64,000 bases of DNA. It comes from Phormidesmis priestleyi Ana (GTDB lineage Bacteria; Cyanobacteriota; Cyanobacteriia; Phormidesmidales; Phormidesmidaceae). Below the pieces are notes generated by a model. That model was not told where the DNA came from. It searched no databases and saw only the letters and a list, made by a program, of their open reading frames with translations. Of the stretch, positions 63,045-64,000 are shown in pieces. The translations under genes were made by a program, and so were the position numbers. The stretch covers positions 62,001-126,000 of the forward strand of contig LJZR01000002.1 of assembly GCA_001314865.1 (NCBI GenBank), written 5' to 3'. Position 1 is the first letter of the stretch; each line of letters opens with the position of its first letter.

Positions 63045-64000
63045 CTAAAAAAGGTCTGAATCTCCTTTGCGGCCAATTTGTCCATAGGGTCGATGCGGGC
63101 CTTCGCCTAACTGTTGCTCTGCAAAGCGGAATGTAGGTGTTTCTTGCATTGAATCGTAAGCGGCATAACCTAACGGCAACAGCGTGAAAAAGCCCAACGT
63201 AATGCTGCCAGCTACGCATAAGCCTTTAATAGATTTAGAAGCGCTTAATGCCTCTATATATTGACCGCGCTGATAAAACCGCTTGACTTTAGCTGCTTGA
63301 ATAAAGGCCGGAATGCCAAAGGGGGGAAATACCACCAGCGTAGAAAACGCCGTTTGCCAGTTGCTTGGCGGGCAAGGCTGGCCCTTATATAAGTCGTAAG
63401 ACTGGTTCCACTCGGGCCGGTTGACTTCATCAAGGTGGCCAATGAGCTGAAACGTCTTGACTTCAGCAAGATGCAGGGGCACCAAATGCTCGCGAATGAG
63501 ATTGGGTAGCGTGTAGTAGTTTACGCCTGTGCCTAACTGACGATAAATATGAATATCTAACCGCGAGCCGTTGTGATGGACTTCAGCGGTTAGGCCCTTG
63601 GCGGCGAGGGGCTCTTTTAAGTGGGCGCTAAGCTTGTCGTCGTAGGCATTTTGCTGGACGGTTGCTAGCTTTTGCTTAGCCGCTTCTAACGTAAAGTCAT
63701 TACAGGCGGCAAGTTCCCAGTCGGCAACGGCACCCGGAATGTCGCCGAGCTGATAGCGCAAGTTACCCCGCTGCATATAGACCGCAGACATGGTGGGATT
63801 ACCCGTGAGCGCTTCGTCTAAGTCGATGAGGGCTTGACTGTAGTGGCCTTGACCTAAATGAACCAGAGCTCGTTGATAGTGAGGTTCAGGGTAGTGGGGC
63901 CAGTAGGCAATGGCTGCTGACCAGTCGGCAAAGGCACCGGCTTCGTTACCGCTTTGCTGGCGCAGCATCCCGCGATGATGATGGGCTTGGGCTACCCGGA
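63045..64000 (-). CDS. TPR-repeat protein (5' end outside window)
   Basis: The frame remains open through the right edge, so the N terminus is missing; at least 318 residues are visible. TPR units with the pattern AFADWSAAIAYWPHYPEPHY, ALIDLDEALTGNP and AVADWELAACNDF occupy the visible N-terminal about 130 residues. A middle domain (about 140-215) is not recognised. One or two hydrophobic segments follow (LCVAGSITLGFFTLLPLGYAA near the C terminus), then a short tail ending GRKGDSDLF. A possible ATG at 63968 is probably internal because upstream codons continue the TPR pattern. Function unknown. Confidence 0.8.
   Translation of the reverse strand, partial: RVAQAHHHRGMLRQQSGNEAGAFADWSAAIAYWPHYPEPHYQRALVHLGQGHYSQALIDLDEALTGNPTMSAVYMQRGNLRYQLGDIPGAVADWELAACNDFTLEAAKQKLATVQQNAYDDKLSAHLKEPLAAKGLTAEVHHNGSRLDIHIYRQLGTGVNYYTLPNLIREHLVPLHLAEVKTFQLIGHLDEVNRPEWNQSYDLYKGQPCPPSNWQTAFSTLVVFPPFGIPAFIQAAKVKRFYQRGQYIEALSASKSIKGLCVAGSITLGFFTLLPLGYAAYDSMQETPTFRFAEQQLGEGPHRPYGQIGRKGDSDLF

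Noticed and set aside
1-64000. Frequent GCGATCGC palindromes as regulatory sites
   Set aside because: These are HIP1 sites, abundant genome-wide in cyanobacteria and mostly inside genes; useful for identifying the lineage only.

Overview
The window comes from a cyanobacterium. The palindrome GCGATCGC (HIP1) is scattered throughout, and there are genes for the photosynthetic ndhB subunit, class II FBPase/SBPase (glpX), tRNA-dependent heme/chlorophyll synthesis (hemA), phylloquinone synthesis (menA, menC, menE and a DHNA-CoA thioesterase), ispG and several cyanobacterial families (DUF1823, DUF3352, PEP-CTERM proteins). The style of genome (long intergenic gaps, many short tandem repeats, moderate GC) fits a Leptolyngbya/large-genome Synechococcus-like lineage, but I cannot name the species. 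I recognised no tRNA, rRNA, insertion sequence, prophage or CRISPR array.

Layout. 1-6.3 kb: end of a DUF389 membrane protein, two receiver-histidine kinase proteins, a fasciclin lipoprotein and a NarL-type response regulator. 6.5-8.6 kb: YihY-type membrane protein and NudC. 8.8-14.6 kb: transglutaminase/DUF58/MoxR operon preceded by an MFS transporter. 14.7-17.0 kb: lipoprotein-like methyltransferase, DUF427 protein and a PEP-CTERM-like exported protein. 17.0-18.2 kb: gene-poor AT-rich spacer. 18.2-25.9 kb: the most interesting part, a peptide-export locus. 25.9-36.4 kb: zinc-ribbon membrane protein, hemA, glpX, DUF3352 protein and the men cluster. 36.4-42.9 kb: M23 peptidase, birA, DUF1823, an ExbB/ExbD/ExbD proton-channel set and a small PEP-CTERM lipoprotein. 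43.5-46.4 kb: ispG and a carboxy-terminal protease. 46.5-51.9 kb: MFS transporter and two uncharacterised exported proteins. 52.0-55.5 kb: methyltransferase-like gene, guanine deaminase and a divergent Rieske oxygenase. 55.6-64 kb: topA, ndhB, a metallophosphoesterase and a TPR protein cut by the window end.

Main observation. At 18,192-25,894 a HetC-like ABC exporter (cyclic-nucleotide-binding-like domain, C39 leader peptidase, membrane domain, ATPase) is followed by an HlyD-type adaptor, a HetP-family protein, three small genes whose N termini share a double-glycine leader pattern, and a parvulin-type prolyl isomerase. The hetC-hetP pairing is known from heterocyst-forming cyanobacteria, but here it is embedded in what looks like a secreted-peptide operon. 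The HetP-like protein carries the same leader-like motif internally (GG at residues 105-106). Two of the peptide genes are preceded by an almost identical 22-bp palindromic element exactly 900 bp apart, each followed at the same distance by a -10-like hexamer.

A second window-wide theme is short tandem repeats. In coding regions the units are mostly 12 or 15 bp and in frame, adding low-complexity inserts to otherwise conserved proteins. In spacers the units have other periods (8, 11, 14 bp).
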